Shown here one piece after another: positions 11,190 through 22,866 of a stretch of 64,000 nt of DNA. Made by a program: the position numbers and the translations under genes. The notes beneath the pieces were generated by a model. It ran no database searches and was not told where the DNA came from. It saw only the letters and a program-made list of their open reading frames with translations. Positions within the stretch are counted from its first letter, which is position 1; the number at the start of each line of letters is the position of its first letter. Source of the stretch: Fragilariopsis cylindrus CCMP1102 (lineage: Eukaryota; Bacillariophyta; Bacillariophyceae; Bacillariales; Bacillariaceae); assembly GCA_900095095.1 (NCBI GenBank), contig FMBT01000332.1, forward strand, positions 1-64,000, given 5' to 3'.

Positions 11190-12370
11190 TTATTTAGTTC
11201 TTATCCTGGGATTGTCCCAAATAACACCAATTTCTCTGAGTCTTTCCTGTCTTACTTCACTTAGCTTTCCATAATTTTGTCTGCTAAACCAGTCTCCAAG
11301 ATTTTTACCATCTTCTTTATGATCTCTTGGGACATTACAGTCTCCCTCTCTATTTTTGTATTGTATAAGAAGTTTGCTGAATTCATCCCATCCATATTCC
11401 AACACATCCCACACTATACCTAGTTCCTCAAGCTGCTTTTCTTTTATAGTGTCAAGTATCCCTCTTTTTTTGTCTTGACGCTTATTACTTAACCACCATC
11501 CAAGCTTTTTACCATCTTCTTCGTGATCGTATGGGACATTACAGTCTCCCTCTCTATTTTTGTACTGCATAAGAATGTTGATGGTTCTATCCCATTCATG
11601 TTCATATACATTCCACACTATACCTACGTCCTCCAATTGCTTTTCTTTTACAATATCAAGTGTTCCTCTCTTTTTGTCTGCTCTCTGTTTTTTTAACCAC
11701 CATCCAAGATTTGTTCCATCTTCTATGTGTCTACTTGGGACATTACAGTCTCCCTCTCTATTATTGTATTGTAAAAGTAGAGCGAACATAGTCTCCCACT
11801 TTTGAGATAATACATCCCATACAACGCCTATCTCATCCAATCCACTTTCTCTTTTGGCATCAAGTCGTCCTTTCTTCTTATCCAGACGCTGTGCATTCAA
11901 CCAAGAACCAAGATTTTTTTCATCTTCTTTATGATCTCGTGGAACATTACAGTTTCCTACTTTTTTCTTGTATCGTACAAGAAGAGTGAACGAATCCTGC
12001 CACTGTTTAGAATATATATCCCACACAACACCTCTTCCTCCATTTCCTTTTCTTTCTCGGCATCAAGTCGTCCTTTCTTCTTGTCCATTCTTCGTGTACT
12101 CAACCATTCGCCAAGATTTTTCCCATCTTCTTTGTGATTTCGCGGAACATCACAGTCTCCTTCCCTCTCTTTGTATTGTTCTAGAAGACTGAACATAGAC
12201 GAATATGACGACGTCGATGAAGACGAAGATTTTCTGTTGGCAGCTGCAAATCCATAGTAATTATCATAATATAATGATGTTATCGTCGTCAATCTAATAT
12301 AACATAAGTTGTTGCGGTTAGAGTTCAACGTCCATATCATTTGTCGTTGGAGGAAGGTTGTCATTGTCAT
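11190..12370 (-). CDS. Helicase-associated (HA) domain repeat protein, one frameshift
   Basis: Five tandem HA-type repeats of about 67 residues. Each has a Trp (except the first), a Leu/Tyr helix, a GDCNVP core, LGxWL and DKKxGxLD, then a GVVWD-type end. The clearest lies near 11480-11660 (LMQYKNREGDCNVPYDHEED). These repeats resemble Pfam 'helicase associated domain' (PF03457), which is abundant in diatoms and often occurs without a helicase. No DEAD-box or ATPase domain is present here. The first ~50 residues (from the ATG at 12370) are Thr/Ile/Tyr- and Ser-rich and could be targeting sequence. The frame breaks once near 12028-12035 between repeats 1 and 2. Continuity of the repeat pattern across the break shows it is one gene. 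Nucleic-acid binding is presumed from the family, not shown. Confidence 0.75.
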
Positions 12371-12967
12371 TGTATAAGTGTTGTTTTTTGGCCTTAATTA
12401 TCATGACTTGATGTTAAAGAGAGAATGGAGCAAGGGGAATATTATGAGGATGGGAGATACAAGGTAACTTGCAACACACCGTACTGTAATACTGGTACTG
12501 TGACGACTAGATATGCCGTCAGGAAAATATTATTTCAGGTTTTCAGATGTGAATGCACCAATGACAGGATCCATGTCTTTCAACTCAAGTTGAGTGAGTG
12601 AGTCAGTCGAGTACATACAGGTGACATGTGTTGGAGGTTGAAGATCTCCATTTAGTGAGCGAGTCGAGTACATACGTACGGAGAACATGTGTTTGTTGTT
12701 TACGTCACTTGAGGTTTTAATTGGTGAAATCAAAATCAAAAATCAAGTCGAGGTCGAGGACTCGACTTGCCGAATGAAATGTATGCAGTAACCTATAATA
12801 GCAATCCTAGGACTACTACCTACATATACAATATGATACTATTTTCTTTCTTTCTTGTGCTACATATTTTTTATAGAGCTCGCTAACAGTTTACTGTCTC
12901 ATGATATGTTTCATACATACATAATATTTGTGTGTCTAGTGTCGAGTCGAGTGGTCAAATGTTTTTA
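12371..12967. other. Intergenic spacer with a diverged duplicated segment
   Basis: No credible gene. Two similar segments, about 12594-12630 and 12654-12695, share gtcgagtacatac and acatgtgtt cores with small differences between them. The spacer lies upstream of the HA gene and downstream of the demethylase gene. Confidence 0.5.
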
Positions 12968-15681
12968 TTATTCTGCTTTAAGAGATTTATTACCTCCAAT
13001 TACTGCAATAACCTCAACCTCATCATCGCTATCGTCGCTTCCGTCAACAACAACAATTTCTTGTCGATCACTATCTCCATCTACAGACACTTCTACCATT
13101 GAGGCTCGACGTTGGTTCAATGATGATAGTCCCTCATTTGACTGAAGAGAGTCCTTCTGTAGGGGAACATAGGGATCTATGTTCATAACATCACCCTTGT
13201 GATTTTTCAAATCTTGCTCAACACCGACTGCGATAGGTGGTAGAGGTTCCAATAGCTCATTTTCAGAACATCCAAATACAACTTCGTTATAATCATCATC
13301 AGCGTCCTTAGGTTTCAGTTCTGCACAGCGCTCTTTTACTAGTTCACAAGTTTGAGTCAACTCTTCTTCTGGTGACCATACCATAAGATATCGTCGCTCA
13401 AAAGGACAGCGACACATATAGTGAGAGTGACGAAGGCAACTGACCTTAGAGCGACTGCATTCACATGCTACAGCAGAAAAGAAACAAATGTGTTTACAGG
13501 CATGACACAACCTCTTATCATCATAGTCGGCACTGTCTTCATCTAGCTGATCTAAACGATTCGGGGGGAGCTGAATGGAATCAGAAACATCTCGAACACC
13601 TTGCGTCAATAACTTCTGACGTAGCTGTAATTCCTCGTTCACCACTCTTTCAACTTCCTGAAGGAGAAGTTTACAATTCTTGTAAGACTTTTGTTCATTC
13701 AAATGATGAGCCATAGTAAAGGTCAACCGATCGTGGGAAAAGACAGCGGGACGGGCAAATGATCGATAACGTTCGTTAGCATCCGAACCATGGGCGATCC
13801 AGTCATGTGTAGCAAAATTGACAGCTTCGCCAATGTTAGGTCCCATACTAAATCTGTGCAATGGTTTTGAATGGAAGATTAGAAGAAACAAGATACATTT
13901 TTTTTTGTTAAGAAGAGGAAGCGATAAAGAATTGATTTTTTGTAACATAAAAACAGAGGAAAACGAACACAACAAGTCAAATAAAGGAAGACTTACCCTC
14001 CGTGAAATGCACGAGGAAATGTAACTATATATTCCCCTTCATGCTGAAGGAGTTTGCTGATGGGAACTTGTGCTTCTTGTAGAAGGCGGGGACTAAATTG
14101 TGTCGTAATATGATGAAGTAAATCAGGTACATCTCTCATCTTCATGGATAGATAGCGTTTGAACACACTTTCTAAGCCACTTGCGTCCTTCTTCGTTCCG
14201 GGAACTCCATACCATTGTTTTGGTGCTCCCTTGTGATGATAATTGATACTATAGAGGTAGTTATCTTCGTTGTGCCAACAAAATGTAGTAAAGAGGGATC
14301 CATAATACATCCATGGGACGTTAATACCATTGATGCCCACTTTGACGTGACGAAGGACACTATCTGGAGTCCAAGGTATGTTATTTAGATTCCACCAAGA
14401 CTCTTTAAAATAATCCTCGGTTGCGAACTTCGGGTCAGGAAGTTTTGCTTTTCCTGGATCGAGGGTACCATGTACGGCTCTACCTCGTTCCGAAAGGGGG
14501 AATCCGGAACCAAATTCTTCGGTATCTACATCGTTGCCATACTCCACGCGGAATTCTCTAGTTTTGTTTTCCACAACGTCCCAGTAATCTTGTTCCAAAT
14601 TCTCAGGAATGAATCGACGATGGTCTTCTTCATCGATCGATGCTGCTTCCTCCCCGGCTGTCATCGTAGCACTAGTAGTAGCACTAGTACTAGTTTCGTT
14701 CATTGTGGTACTATCATCCTCACTTTTCTTACTATTATTGTTGTTTTGTTGTACGAGCAAGTCATGATCAGGATATTGCTTATTCTTATACTCCTTAGTG
14801 AATTTGCTTGCATATCGCTGATAGGATCCAGGATTATATTCTTCTCCATCGCCAAAACTGATTCCCTCGTGTATACGATGAAGGTACTGCAATTTGGTAG
14901 AAAATTTAGGTGGAGTTTCCATTTTTGCAGCTACATGATGACATACAAGTAGGTTGTTGCAACAAGCAAGAATGAGAATAAAAGATTATTAGAAATTTAT
15001 ATGTAATATCGAGTTTGTGATGCGATAAGTATTAACGCAATTTTAGCCAGAACGCAAGTAAGGGCTTTGATAATAATTTATAGTTGTCAAAAAACTAAAA
15101 ATAGGCATTAAAAACATAAAGGGCAATAGTACTTTTCGTTATATGTTGAAAAGAGCTTCTATCGTGTTGAAGGAGCTGGTTGAGCAACCTTGATGAAGGA
15201 GGATTACATACAGTAGCAATAATACTACTAGTAGCTACTGTCCGGTAGTGGGTGGAGATGATGATCGAACAAGGTTTTTCCTTGGAAGAATTCACGAAAA
15301 GAAACGTGCTACGATCAATAAACAACAGAAAAGTTTTTGTTCGTATGAAAAAATAATTTACGTACCGAAAAAGTCTTTTTCTTTCCAACCTTGTGGTGGA
15401 ACGATTTTACAGATACCATATCGTTGAGCAATCGGACGAATCTTATTAATGTAATCAAGAGGAGAACCTTCCATATCCTCAACAGAAGGATAAAATACCG
15501 GCCCCCATGGTACGTCGATTTTATTAGCAACTGCTAATTTGCTCCTGTTTTGTGTGCGCACTTCATTCGTGAAAGAAGAAGTGTTTTTGTTGTTAGGCTG
15601 TGACGAAGAAGAAGAAGACGAAGACTGATTGTGTTGTCGACGTCTCTTGTTAGCGCGACCACGTGTATTTGTGGTACTCAT
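12968..15681 (-). CDS. KDM5/JARID-like histone demethylase (JmjN-JmjC-C5HC2), three exons
   Basis: Exons 15681-15366, 14930-13997 and 13853-12968 join in phase through GT-AG introns of 435 and 143 bp, giving 711 residues. The N-terminus is basic and Ser-rich (a possible nuclear signal). JmjN is at residues ~58-100 (FYPSVEDMEGSPLDYINKIR). JmjC follows, with the iron ligands His and Glu in WHNEDNYLYSINY (~325) and the distal His in AFHGGFSMGPNIGEAVNF, which spans the exon 2/3 junction. The cofactor Lys is in GAPKQWYGVP. A C5HC2 zinc finger follows at ~528-571 (CHACKHICFF...CLRHSHYMCRCPFERRY). This order matches KDM5/JMJ14-type enzymes, which remove methyl groups from H3K4 using Fe(II) and 2-oxoglutarate. 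PHD and ARID domains are absent, as in plant JMJ14-like members. The C-terminal tail is acidic. Confidence 0.88.
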
Positions 15682-16461
15682 AGTAGTGCAAAATTAAATA
15701 CTATGATACTTGAATTACAGCAGCTTTAATAATATTTCAATTTAATTGATGTTGAAATTGAGGTCAAAATTAGCTCTTTCTTGTTTATTATAATTGCGAC
15801 GATTTGGAGCGCTGCGCGTACGCTGTTCTTGTACTATTTTTGCTTCTTTTGTTTTGAGTCAGGGCTCTCCTTCTCTTTTGACAAATAAAACAAAAGAGAT
15901 GGATGCAAATAATGAATCAAACGTACAAACTCTTACTCGAATGAATTGATATTATAACAGTAATCAAATTCAATCGAATGTTCTGTGATGTATTAGCTTT
16001 TCCAAGAGAAGTATAATAGTGATTACTACTTAGTCATATAAAAAACTTTGTTCTTTCCGGCTGTCATGGAATCAACCTCGAATGAACAGGGGACACAAAG
16101 ACCACGGGGTGTTCGTAAATAAATCTTCGCCGGACTTCGGGATTCGCCGTTAAATTATTGGTTGGTGTGAATGGGAGCAAATAATTCCGTGTCGCGGCGT
16201 GTGTGAAGTGTCAACGTTAAACGTGTGTATCGACGTACCGGGGTAGTGAGTACTAGTTTTCCCGTCTATTGAGTCGAGCTAGTCGAATCAGAATGAAAAT
16301 ATAAACATCACAAAACTACCTGTCTAACGTTAGCTAGTCATTAATAGTAGTATAATAACTCCAACTGCATCAACTTTTTCTCGAACTAATTCCGCCTCAA
16401 ATTATTACAATTCCGCTACAACCAATAATCTATCTAAGTAACGAAGAAAAAGATTGACAAG
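15682..16461. promoter_or_regulatory. Divergent intergenic region
   Basis: About 780 bp between the 5' ends of the demethylase gene (leftward) and the FAXC-like gene (rightward). It contains no gene-like frame. A locally GC-rich stretch (16100-16260) stands out from the AT-rich surroundings. No specific factor site is claimed. Confidence 0.4.
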
Positions 16462-17457
16462 ATGGCGAAGAAAATCGTTTTGTATAGCTTTCCACCAGTG
16501 CCTTATTCGTATTCGATGAGCCCCTTTGGCCTAAAAGCCGAAGCCTTCCTTCGAATGAACAACATTCCTTATGAGATGTGTTACACGAGTTCGTTCGGTA
16601 AAAACGGAACGATCCCCTACTTGCGACTATTTGATGGAGATGGCGATGACAGTGATGGCATTTACGAAGAAGTATCAGATTCCAACGAAATTATCAATCG
16701 TCTCCTCAACGACCCCGAGTTTGACACATCACTCTGCGAAAACGGTTTGACCAACGAACAAAAGGCTATTGCGCACACTTGCCTTCGGATGCTAGAGGAA
16801 CACACCGCCCAAACAGGTTTTTATTTTCGATATGCATTGCAGATGCCCGAATTCTGCGAGGCTACCGAACTCCGGGAACGTGTCTTCATGGGAGACGAAA
16901 GCTCATTCGGGAGCTTTATCTTTCATATGTTTAAGAAGAAAGGGCCAGAGGGGACCTTGAAAAAAGCAAAGTGCCGTGGCTTCACACGTTACAGTAACAA
17001 AGACGCGGTATGGTCGATGTCCTTCGAGGACCTAAAGGCGTTAGAGGATATTTTGGTCTTGTCGACCAACGACGACAACAACAACAAAGCATCAGAAGAA
17101 GAATATGCCTACTTTTTTGGTCGGTCGAATCCTAGTGTTTTAGATTGCGCCGTGTTCGGTCATTTGTCACAATTCTTGTACATACGTATCGATTTCCCTC
17201 AAAAGAAATATCTGAACGAGAACTGTCCCGGGTTGCTACGTTTTATGGAATATTTCAAAAATACGCATTTTCCCGATTGGGAATCCAAGTGTAAAAAAAG
17301 CCCCAATGAGTCACTGAGAGAGGATAGCCCGAGAATGCAAGCATTTACCAAGAAAATGAGGCGCAGATTTGGTGGCATGGTAGTGCTTTCTGTCATGGCC
17401 ACGGTCGGAGTTTTCGCTTACCATTCAATAATAAAGCCTTCCAGACAAAGAAGATAG
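16462..17457 (+). CDS. FAXC/metaxin-like GST-fold protein with C-terminal anchor
   Basis: An intact frame of 331 residues. The N-terminus (LYSFPPVPYSYSMSPFGLKA, then EAFLRMNNIPYE) is typical of the GST-N thioredoxin fold of failed-axon-connections/metaxin-like proteins. FGKNGTIPYLRL and the DSNEIINRLL segment complete it. An all-helical GST-C-like half follows (~residues 90-290), including FFGRSNPSVLDCAVFGHLSQ, the usual 'D-x-A-x-F' helix. A single hydrophobic segment near residues 303-323 (GGMVVLSVMATVGVFAYHSI) followed by a basic tail suggests a tail-anchored protein, as in metaxins of the mitochondrial outer membrane. A catalytic glutathione role is not supported. An Asp/Asn-rich insert lies near residue 205. 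Confidence 0.75.
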   Translation: MAKKIVLYSFPPVPYSYSMSPFGLKAEAFLRMNNIPYEMCYTSSFGKNGTIPYLRLFDGDGDDSDGIYEEVSDSNEIINRLLNDPEFDTSLCENGLTNEQKAIAHTCLRMLEEHTAQTGFYFRYALQMPEFCEATELRERVFMGDESSFGSFIFHMFKKKGPEGTLKKAKCRGFTRYSNKDAVWSMSFEDLKALEDILVLSTNDDNNNKASEEEYAYFFGRSNPSVLDCAVFGHLSQFLYIRIDFPQKKYLNENCPGLLRFMEYFKNTHFPDWESKCKKSPNESLREDSPRMQAFTKKMRRRFGGMVVLSVMATVGVFAYHSIIKPSRQRR

Positions 17458-18233
17458 ACGATTTTATATAATATTCAATATACGGTTCTGCATTTGCGTT
17501 GCATGGCATTCCAAGCTTGAATAGAATCCAGCAAGTACTGTACATTCACTGTATATTTATTTACATCTCAAATTATGACAGTACATGGTATATCGGCATG
17601 GAATCTTAACCCCCTATAATGAAGCTGGGAGAAAGTATTAAATCTACTGAAGTCTCTGTAGTGCTCTTTCCCACATTCAATGGGATATTCATTTGTGTAG
17701 CAAATCAAACACTACACTAATACTAGACTAAATTGTGTCTACTACCGGTAACTCAATAATATATTATGGGCGCACTCATCATCTTCAACTCTATTCTCTC
17801 AGTATTTAACTAGTTGCTTCATCATTCCAAGTCCCATATTATGATCTTACTGGATTTTTTATTTGATGATACAATGCCTGCTCCTTTGTGGTAGATTTAT
17901 TATTTGTATTATCATTATGTGTGTTTTTTCGTTTCTTTTTAAGTGAAAAGATTTTTATCCACGTATGAACGAGCTACTAGTACTAGCTGCAATTCAAGTC
18001 AAAAGAGCATCGAAAACGCCTTCGTTCTTGGCGAAGCACTAGATTTGTAGTATTAGGAATTCAGATAAGCAACACAATACCGTACAACCTATTTGTCTCT
18101 GTCATACGCGGAGCAAAGACTATCTACTGCCGAATCAGTCAGAAAAAAGGATAGAGCCAGTTAGGATATCGGAAGGGAACGACGTGGCAAAAATAAAATC
18201 GCTACTGTAGTACAGTAGATCATCATTAATAAA
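17458..18233. other. Intergenic spacer
   Basis: About 775 bp between two rightward genes. AT-rich, no frame of note, no repeat or RNA gene recognised. Confidence 0.5.
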
Positions 18234-20393
18234 ATGGGAGCATCTCCCTCTGCCGAGGAAAATAGGAATACACGACAAAAGAACGACATTGCACATCTTG
18301 GGAGATCGTGTGCCATTTGGTGACGCGGAAATTCTTCAAGTATATCGTGTCTACCATCAACTCCAAGAAAAATTTCATGGTGACAATGTTAGTAATGATG
18401 ATGGCGAGGATGGTAACGACGACCATCAGCCACAGGCGACAATATCATCTTTTTTGAAGGATGTTGGGGTATTATCTGCTGCTGAGAGTCGGGGTGAAAA
18501 AAAGAAAAAAAGAGTCCAGAAACAACTACATCCACTACTAGTAGTAATGAAACTAGAATAGAAAAAGATGAAGAAGCGGCGATTTTAGAAGAACGATTGT
18601 ACCTGTTGGAGGCAGTGGAGAGAAAGATACTACCACCTGGATTTGGTAACACATTGTACAGAACTTGTTTTATGATATCACAAGATACTTCGGAATACGA
18701 TAAGGATGATGATGATAACAGCACACGTAAACAATCAATGACAAACAACAGCAACGACGATGAAGATGATGAGTATACGCGAATGGCGCGATTGAGAAAT
18801 TCTTTGAAGGATTAGCGAATGGGACACGACGTGATCGTAAAAACTGTCACGAAATGTTTAATTCGATGTTGTACTCACACCCGGCACCAGCAGATGATGA
18901 TGATGATAATGGCAGCCCCGCTGCCGTTGATGTTAGTGATTTTGCGTATGGTGGCAATAGAACTAACAACAATGATGATGGGAAGAACAATAAAAATATA
19001 TTGAACCAATGGAATTAATTAATTTGGGATACCGTGTATGTATAGCGGCAGCATTTCTGAAAGACGCAAGTGAAGGAGATGAGGATGATGATGATGATAA
19101 AAATGATGAGAACAAAAAGAGTTTGGTCGTTTTTTACCACCCGAACAATCGGAATCTAGACCTGGATTGATTGCCTTATCAAATTCGTTGGCAGCATTAG
19201 CATCGAAACGGAAACAACGACGACTTCGTAGTAATGAACCGGCAGATAACTTGGCAGAATTAGTCGAGGAAGATGATATATTTGAATGGGTGGAACAGGT
19301 TGCACCGATGTTCGGAGCTATATTACCTACATTTTTACATTGTATCTTCTTTCCGAACAAACGTGCACCACCAACAAGAACAAGTTTCGATTATCCTCGT
19401 ATTTCACAAGAATCTCAAGTTTTTCCTTCTAGTACTTCACCTATGCTATTTAGTTTCGGATGTATGTCCCCTGCCTTGGGAGGAGAGGTACGTTCTACTT
19501 TGCTTGTCTCTATGTCTATCTGTCGCTATTGCATTGATAGTAAAACACCGTTGCTCGATGGAAATATTGTACACGTTGTATCTAAATTCCATCTTGGTTA
19601 TTGCATCAACATTGCGCTGACTATTATTTTCTATCTCGCTTCTCTCTCGGTCCAAATCTCTTCTTATGGCTTCGCATATACACCTTATTCAGTTTTATCG
19701 CCTGTATACCTCCGCTTCGGATGGTCTATCGTTTAATCGATTAATGAACGCCCTCTTAGGATACGGTGGTCCAACACTTCTCATCATACAGAGTGGTAAG
19801 TCAACATTTGGTGCATTCACCGCCTCACCTTGGAAGGAATCCAAAGACTTTTACGGGAATCATGATTGTTTTTTATATCGACTGTTGCCCGGACCCACCG
19901 CCGTTTATAGACCATCCGGGAATTCAGAACGGTTCATGTATTTAAATTCTTTTGCACGGTCACGTGGATTCGACCGACAGGCGCATGGGATCGGTTTCGG
20001 TGGATCGACTGAGCAACCGCGTTTATTCCTATCCGAATCATTCGATAGTTGTCGAGCAGGTTCGGACGATCTAGCATTCGAAAAGGGCCCTATCTTGGCA
20101 GTAGAATTGATGGTGGTGTTAGTAGTGCGGCGGACGAGATGTTCGAGATCGACAACTTGGAAGTTTGGGGTATCGGTGGAACGGATGTTGTTAAAGAAAG
20201 CTTAAAAGCCCGAAAAGCTAGCCGTGATGTTCGACAAGCTTATATAAATAAAGCAAGGAAAGTAGAAAAGGCTGCATTTTTAGACGATTTACGAAGCGGT
20301 ATGATCGAAAACAAGGCCTTTGCACATCTAGATCAAGTCCAAGGTCGAGATGGTACATGTGAACTTCTGGTGAACAGAAATGAATATGTTTAA
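18234..20393 (+). pseudogene. TLDc-domain protein, interrupted by several frameshifts
   Basis: The product starts MGASPSAEEN (ATG 18234), a possible N-myristoylation site. An N-terminal segment with HLGDRVPFGDAEILQVYRVY follows, then Asp/Asn-rich linkers. The TLDc domain itself is in the last third (LYTSASDGLSFNRLMNALLG, FGAFTASPWKESKDFYGNHD, CFLYRLLP, GIGFGG, RLFLSESFDSCRAGSDD, FEIDNLEVWGIGG). TLDc proteins bind V-ATPase and are linked to oxidative-stress resistance. A 205-bp GT-AG intron (19488-19692) joins GGE to FYRLYTS in phase. The frame shifts near 18320, 18505 (A run), 18810, 19005, 19130 and 20095. Six lesions in about 2 kb could mean a pseudogene or poor consensus, but the domain itself is well conserved, which argues against long decay. 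Confidence 0.7.
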
Positions 20394-20646
20394 TATCTAG
20401 ATGCTATATTGTTCCTATCTAATATAATGTTATGCACCTCTCTTCTTTTTAATTCAGTCTATTTGTGGATAATATATTAACATCATGAATGATTACTGCC
20501 TCTAGAAAGGGTTAAAAACTGTGTAAATGTTCAACGCATTTCGTCGCTATCGATTTACGTTTCGTTGATCAATTCCTCGCCCGTGACTTTATAATGTTAG
20601 GACCAAATTCATAGTCCGAACTAATTATAGAATATCATGAATGGAA

Positions 20647-21252
20647 TTAGGACGATGCTTCCTTGATGATCGATTCTAATTGTTTTACTGCCATATTTAC
20701 AGCATCTTGTGGTTCCTTGATCTTTACTTTTCCGTTACCTGGTTGGAAATAAACGAAGACGTTGTTGTACGTGAGCTCGTCAGTCATCTGTAGATTGTAC
20801 GCTAACTCGTCCTTGACTTCAAATAATTCTACATTTCCTGTTTCTTTTGCCAATTTCCCTACAGGGTTTTGAGATTCGCCTAAATTCCATAACTTATTCA
20901 CCGGAGGTGTTTTTAATATCGTCCGAACCTCATCCCATTTTTCTTCCTGTAAGAGATTCGGAATTGGTTGTAACTTCGTTAGGGATGATTCTAATTCCGT
21001 TACGTATTCTGCTGTTGACGCAAACGATGGTTGCGGGAAGACGGTACCAGCAACAACGGTCGCTACTACTCCTGCACCAGCATAATCCAACCAATCTCGA
21101 CGCGAGGAGTGTTGCTGAGCAGTTCGCGATGATGGTTTTATAGCTGAGAGTGCTTCTACTGAGAAGAACAACGGCGATGGACTGTTGGTCGATATAAATA
21201 GTACGCAATAAAGAAGAAATACTGTTCGTGTCGTTTGTTGAATCATTGCCAT
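20647..21252 (-). CDS. Thylakoid-lumen protein, PsbQ/Psb31-like candidate
   Basis: An intact frame of 201 residues. The layout is a multipartite diatom plastid presequence: a signal peptide (TVFLLYCVLFIST), a Ser-rich transit region (ALSAIKPSSRTAQQHSSRRD), then a twin-Arg-like hydrophobic lumen signal (YAGAGVVATVVAGTVF) ending in a PSFAS cleavage-type site. The mature ~120 residues are helical (ELESSLTKLQPIPNLLQEEK, WDEVRTILKTPPVNKLW, AVKQLESIIKEA). The pattern resembles the four-helix extrinsic proteins of photosystem II (PsbQ/Psb31 class) and related lumenal proteins. The targeting call is stronger than the family call. Confidence 0.65.
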   Translation of the reverse strand: MAMIQQTTRTVFLLYCVLFISTNSPSPLFFSVEALSAIKPSSRTAQQHSSRRDWLDYAGAGVVATVVAGTVFPQPSFASTAEYVTELESSLTKLQPIPNLLQEEKWDEVRTILKTPPVNKLWNLGESQNPVGKLAKETGNVELFEVKDELAYNLQMTDELTYNNVFVYFQPGNGKVKIKEPQDAVNMAVKQLESIIKEASS

Positions 21253-21766
21253 TTTGAATTAGGTCAGGAATGCTGTTGTTCAGTTGCTCGTTTCTTTTAA
21301 TGAATAATGAATAGGAGAGAGCAATCATGATATTCCGCCCAAGATTTTCAAGCATAATCAAATAATAATCATGACACATCGTACAACGTCATGCTCTTGT
21401 TCTCACATAACAATGAATGTTAATAAACATACCAACATACCTCAACACGAGGTCTTTTTTGTAGGGCCTTATATCCACGACTGCGTCATTTTTCATTTTG
21501 ATACTCCGTCGTGTTAAAAGTTGCGCTGTTTACAAACTAAAGTCTCAGATTGGCTGCCTTTGCTCTTTACACGTCGACATCATCATCATGTCACATCATC
21601 CAACGCCACAAAATGATCAACTTTTCACTCTGCAAGCAACCGACATTAAAACATTGATTGTGAATAATTCCTCATCAATACATTAAAAGACAAAAGTGAA
21701 CAAGAAAACGTAAAATAAACAACAATCAATTTAACAATAACTCCAAAAACAATCTACAATTCCACA
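21253..21766. promoter_or_regulatory. Divergent intergenic region
   Basis: About 510 bp between the 5' ends of the leftward lumen-protein gene and a small rightward gene. No further gene is seen. Presumably it carries the promoters. Confidence 0.4.
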
Positions 21767-22072
21767 ATGATGATGAGCACACCACCGGCATCTCCCTCAC
21801 AGCGAGAGAATAATAATAAGATGTCATCTCTTCAACAAGCGTTGTCGTCGTTGGTCGTTACGGATGAGACGAAAAGTTGTCCACACACACCGCTACAGAA
21901 CGACGTCGGTGGTGTATCCGAAATATCTCCCAAAATGGCGTTAAAGAAACAATCATCAGCATCATCATCCCTTCAACGAGAGGTAACAAAGATAAAAGTC
22001 TGTAACTTCTTGGAACATTACGATTTACAGGCACAACTGAGAGGGAAAGTACCATTAAGAGAAATGATATGA
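21767..22072 (+). CDS. Small Ser-rich hypothetical protein
   Basis: A 101-residue frame starting MMMSTPPASPSQ, preceded by an A/C-rich leader (aattccacaATG) that suits a diatom start. It has Ser-rich stretches (KKQSSASSSLQRE), an SLQQALSSLVV helix and a C-terminal segment KVCNFLEHYDLQAQLRGKVP. There is no signal peptide, membrane segment or family I recognise. Short length makes it tentative. Confidence 0.4.
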   Translation: MMMSTPPASPSQRENNNKMSSLQQALSSLVVTDETKSCPHTPLQNDVGGVSEISPKMALKKQSSASSSLQREVTKIKVCNFLEHYDLQAQLRGKVPLREMI

Positions 22073-22866
22073 ATAACTAAACTAGAATACAATACAATCA
22101 ACGAGTGGTCACCCCATAATTTTTTTGTCACATTGACTGAAATCAAACAACTTAAACTCAAGAACCAACATTATAGAAAGATAGATGATATTATACTTTG
22201 TTGTAGACAGGTCTAGTGATATAAATCATTATATAGAAAATTTAATTTAAATCACTACAGTAGTCTAATATATATTATCTCATGATAAGAAGTCTTCGTC
22301 GTCGTCGTAATAGTAGTGCCGATAGCTGTTTGTAGTTCTCGCTTCAAAAAACTAAATACAGTAGTCAAGTACTGTAGGTCCTCTAGTAGTGTACCAAGGT
22401 CGTGAACATAGGTAAGTACGTATAGTCCGTGATCAAATCCAGTCACGCACTCAATTGCGCTGCTCTGCTTGTTCGAACGGAAACCAATGAAATGATTGAT
22501 TCGAAGATAGTTCGTAGAAGTAAGATACTTCCCGCCGATCATATTGGAATCTTTTTATTTTGGCCATCTTCGACAAAAAAGAAAAAAGATGTCATGATAC
22601 TAACATTCTACAAGAATTTAAGCAGGCATATCGCGCCTTCCAAGTCCGCCCGATGGTGAGTAAACAACGATAGCTTGGTCGGGATAAAAATCTTATGACA
22701 AGAGACTAACCATTGTCTTTTAAGATTCCAGTTTTGATTCCAGTCACTCGTATTGCTCCATTGTCAATAGTGCCAATATCAGCATCATTGTCGAATACCT
22801 TCAACAGGCGAGCTAAATATACACTGAACTTTTTTACAATCGCTCCCTTCATAATAAGGTACTATA
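22073..22866. other. Spacer with a possible spliced coding remnant
   Basis: No intact gene. A protein-like stretch, LQEFKQAYRAFQVRPM, is read at about 22610-22655. It is followed by a consensus donor (gtgagt at 22656) and, about 75 bp on, a plausible acceptor (ttttaag). It could be an exon of the coiled-coil gene to the right or a relic. The upstream frame has a stop at 22521-22523. Confidence 0.25.
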
